This document shows, one piece after another, positions 61,919 through 64,000 of a DNA stretch of 64,000 nucleotides (within the stretch, counting starts at the first letter, position 1; each line of letters opens with the position of its first letter). The DNA is taken from contig JAZSFC010000051.1 in NCBI GenBank assembly GCA_045531955.1, forward strand, positions 145,649 through 209,648, read 5' to 3'. The notes beneath the pieces were generated by a model that searched no databases, was not told the DNA's origin, and saw nothing but the letters and a program-made list of their open reading frames with translations. Made by a program: the position numbers and the translations under genes. This DNA is from SIG299 sp045531955. GTDB lineage: Bacteria > Bacillota > Clostridia > Lachnospirales > Lachnospiraceae.

Positions 61919-63574
61919 ATGACAACACATAAAAGAAAAATTACCGTTATCGGTCATAAAAATCCGGATACCGATTCTGTCTGCTCTGCCATTGCATATG
62001 CAGAGTTAAAGAACCGACTTGGCAATACCGATCTGTATGTGCCGCGCCGTGCCGGCGCCATCAATGCAGAAACCCGTTTTGTATTGAAGCATTTTAAGGT
62101 AGATGTGCCGGAACTGGTAGAAGATGTAGGTACCCAGGTAAAAGACATTGAAATCCGTGAAATTGAGGGCGTAGCAGGCAGTATTTCTTTAAAGAAGGCA
62201 TATACCTTAATGAAAGAGAAAAACGTTGTTACCCTGCCGATTACTAATACAGACGGCTATCTGGAAGGCCTGATTACTATCGGCGACATTGCCACATCCT
62301 ACATGGACGTGTATGACAGCAGTATTTTGGCCAAGGCAAAAACTTCGTATCACAACATTATTGAAACTCTGGATGCAGAGCTCGTGGTGGGAGACGAGAA
62401 CGCTATCTTTGATGCAGGTAAGGTTTTGGTAGCTGCAGCAAATCCTGATTTAATGGAAGGCTACATTGAAAAGAATGACCTGGTAATTACCGGTAACCGC
62501 TATGAAACCCAGCTGTGTGCCATTGAAATGAATGCGGGCTGCATTATCATTTGTGAAGGTGCAAAGGCATCCCTTACTATTTGCAGAATGGCGGAGGCAA
62601 AGGGCTGTACCGTACTTTCCACACCACACGATACGTATACTGTGGCGCGTCTTATCAACCAGAGTATGCCGGTAGCGCACTTTATGATTAAGGATAAAAT
62701 AGATAAATTCCTTACCACGGATTTTGTGGAAGAAATTAAGGAAGTTATGACAAAGAAGCGCACTCGTGACTTCCCGATTTTAGATACCAAGGGCAAATAC
62801 CGCGGTATGATTTCCCGCAGAAACCTGTTAGACATGAAGAAAAAACAGGTCATCTTAGTGGACCACAACGAAAAGAGCCAGGCGGCGGACGGTGTGGAAA
62901 ATACCGAGATTTTAGAGATTATTGACCATCATCGTCTTGGCACCATGGAGACCATTACTCCGGTGTTTTTCCGTAATCAGCCGTTGGGTTGTACTGCGAC
63001 CATCATTTATCAGATGTACCAGGAAAGCGGAGTAGTTGTATCCAAAAAGATTGCCGGACTTCTTTGCTCCGCAATTCTTTCCGATACCCTGATGTTCCGT
63101 TCTCCAACCTGTACTCCTGTGGATAAGGTGGCGGCGGAGAGTCTGGCACAAATTGCAGGCATTGATGTGGAATCCTATGCCAACGAAATGTTCCTTGCGG
63201 CCAGCAATTTGCGTAAAAAATCCGAAGAGGAAATTTTCTTCCAGGATTTTAAAAAGTTTTCTGCTGATGATATTTCCTTTGGAATCAGCCAGATTACTTC
63301 CTTAAACGAAGAAGAGCTTAAGATGCTGGGTGCACGCTTAAAGCCATGTCTGGAACAGTTTAGGGCAAGTCAGCATGTGGATATGGTGTTCTTTATGGCA
63401 ACTGATATTGTAAAGGAATCTACAACATTGTTTTATGCGGGAGAAGATGTAGACAGTATTTTAGAGGTACTTTACGGTCATGCGGGAATTGATGGCAGCA
63501 TTGAACTGCCGGGCGTTGTGTCCCGTAAGAAACAGCTGGTACCTGCACTGATTCAGGCAATACAGCAAATTTAA
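61919..63574 (+). CDS. CBS/DRTGG-containing Mn-dependent inorganic pyrophosphatase
   Basis: 551 residues. Hydrolyses pyrophosphate. The DHH core is split: residues 1-70 have IGHKNPDTDSVCSAIAY, then two CBS motifs (about 75-125 and 250-300) around a DRTGG region, then EIIDHHRLG near residue 340 and a DHHA2 end (SRKKQLVPAL). CBS-PPases are regulated by adenine nucleotides and, where DRTGG is present, by diadenosine polyphosphates. The length fits the DRTGG-bearing form. It is downstream of smpB and may be cotranscribed. Confidence 0.93.
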   Translation: MTTHKRKITVIGHKNPDTDSVCSAIAYAELKNRLGNTDLYVPRRAGAINAETRFVLKHFKVDVPELVEDVGTQVKDIEIREIEGVAGSISLKKAYTLMKEKNVVTLPITNTDGYLEGLITIGDIATSYMDVYDSSILAKAKTSYHNIIETLDAELVVGDENAIFDAGKVLVAAANPDLMEGYIEKNDLVITGNRYETQLCAIEMNAGCIIICEGAKASLTICRMAEAKGCTVLSTPHDTYTVARLINQSMPVAHFMIKDKIDKFLTTDFVEEIKEVMTKKRTRDFPILDTKGKYRGMISRRNLLDMKKKQVILVDHNEKSQAADGVENTEILEIIDHHRLGTMETITPVFFRNQPLGCTATIIYQMYQESGVVVSKKIAGLLCSAILSDTLMFRSPTCTPVDKVAAESLAQIAGIDVESYANEMFLAASNLRKKSEEEIFFQDFKKFSADDISFGISQITSLNEEELKMLGARLKPCLEQFRASQHVDMVFFMATDIVKESTTLFYAGEDVDSILEVLYGHAGIDGSIELPGVVSRKKQLVPALIQAIQQI

Positions 63575-63622
63575 AGCGAAATCAGAGATTTCGCTGGCAT
63601 TCTTGCGAGTGCCGGGTTATGA
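63575..63622 (+). terminator. Hairpins after the pyrophosphatase gene
   Basis: AGCGAAATC-aga-GATTTCGCT is a perfect 9-bp stem starting right at the stop codon; GGCATTC/GAGTGCC follows. T-run is weak. Confidence 0.6.
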
Positions 63623-63683
63623 CATGCGGAAGATTTTAGCATTTTTGCCATAAATTTGTCATCAAAATATCATGGTTTTAACC

Positions 63684-63712
63684 TTGATTTCAAGGTTTTT
63701 ATATGTTATAGT
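63684..63712 (+). promoter_or_regulatory. Promoter of ssrA
   Basis: TTGATT (63684-63689) and TATAGT (63707-63712), 17-base spacer. The -35 lies inside the palindrome AACCTTGATTTCAAGGTT (about 63680-63697). Confidence 0.6.
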
Positions 63713-63786
63713 TATCACATCAGCGAAGGCGGAATTAAGTTCCGCTTAGTAACTTAATCCGGGCGTTGCTAAAGCGTCCTTAAACC

Positions 63787-64000
63787 AGGGCTTGTACTGG
63801 TTTCGACGGGGGTTTTGAAGTTACGGAAGCCATTGGTGGCGGGGACCACCTAAAAACCTCAAAAAAAAATAAACGCTGAAGATAATTTAGCACTCGCTGC
63901 CTAATATGGCAGCTGTCAGACCTGGCGCACCTACACGCTAGGACCCTGGCATCGACTATGTAGGAAACGATGCATCCTAAGCTTTGCGGATGTAGGCGTA
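63787..64000 (+). ncRNA. ssrA: Transfer-messenger RNA, 3' end beyond window
   Basis: The 5' end has the tmRNA mark GTACTGGTTTCGACGGGGG. The tag frame reads N-A-E-D-N-L-A-L-A-A (63872-63901) then TAA at 63902-63904; with the tmRNA-borne Ala the tag is ANAEDNLALAA or similar. Pseudoknot sequences follow. The gene continues past base 64000. smpB and rnr lie upstream. Confidence 0.95.

Overview
The window looks like a chromosomal segment of a low-to-moderate GC, Gram-positive anaerobe, most likely a member of the Lachnospiraceae or a close clostridial relative. This rests on gene content: a T-box-controlled tyrS, class II galT next to galK, DUF1836, DUF2812, DUF4003, CD3324-like and TraX-like proteins, a CBS-containing Mn-dependent pyrophosphatase, two small type I signal peptidases, a CwlC-like amidase without signal peptide (suggesting spore formation), and the gap-pgk-tpiA ... 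gpmI-secG-rnr-smpB-ssrA order. There are no outer-membrane genes, rRNA genes, tRNA genes, CRISPR arrays or recognisable IS transposases.

Layout. 1-4919: 3' part of a Tad-like pilus/secretion locus (truncated TadC-like protein plus six tightly packed small membrane or secreted proteins, one of only 56 aa). 5126-8426: zinc-ribbon membrane protein, ArsC/Spx-like protein, AlkD-like DNA glycosylase. 8493-15632: two PadR/DUF2812 modules with a DUF4003 protein, an ABC-2 exporter and an M50-type protease, each module with its own dyad-bearing promoter. 15754-24729: orphan DNA methylase (minus), tyrS with T-box, TraX-like protein, galK-galT-signal peptidase. 24791-26531: two large palindromic elements in opposite orientation flanking an XRE/zinc-ribbon regulator. 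26671-33598: heterodimeric ABC exporter, pheA, DUF2974 hydrolase, orphan substrate-binding lipoprotein. 33706-39985: mostly minus-strand genes (pcrA-type helicase, histidinol-phosphatase, rqcH). 40195-47597: APH-like protein, CD3324-like regulator, two CobW-type GTPases with an ArsR-type regulator, CwlC-like amidase, yicC-rpoZ-lepB. 47765-50990: gap-pgk-tpiA. 51043-57039: accessory block (third palindromic element, S51 peptidase, two nucleotidyltransferase-fold proteins, XRE regulator, decayed toxin locus, MATE pump). 57152-64000: gpmI, secG, rnr, smpB, pyrophosphatase and tmRNA, cut by the window end.

How genes work together. gap, pgk, tpiA and gpmI cover most of lower glycolysis, and galK/galT feed galactose into it. 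RNase R, SmpB and tmRNA form the trans-translation set, and RqcH is the parallel large-subunit rescue factor. The most unusual structures are a family of three 400-463 bp imperfect palindromes sharing sequence modules, a decayed locus laid out like a type III toxin-antitoxin system (promoter, structured RNA, terminator, frameshifted toxin), three genes whose ribosome binding site lies in the 3' arm of a terminator-like hairpin, and promoters with paired dyads about three helical turns apart.
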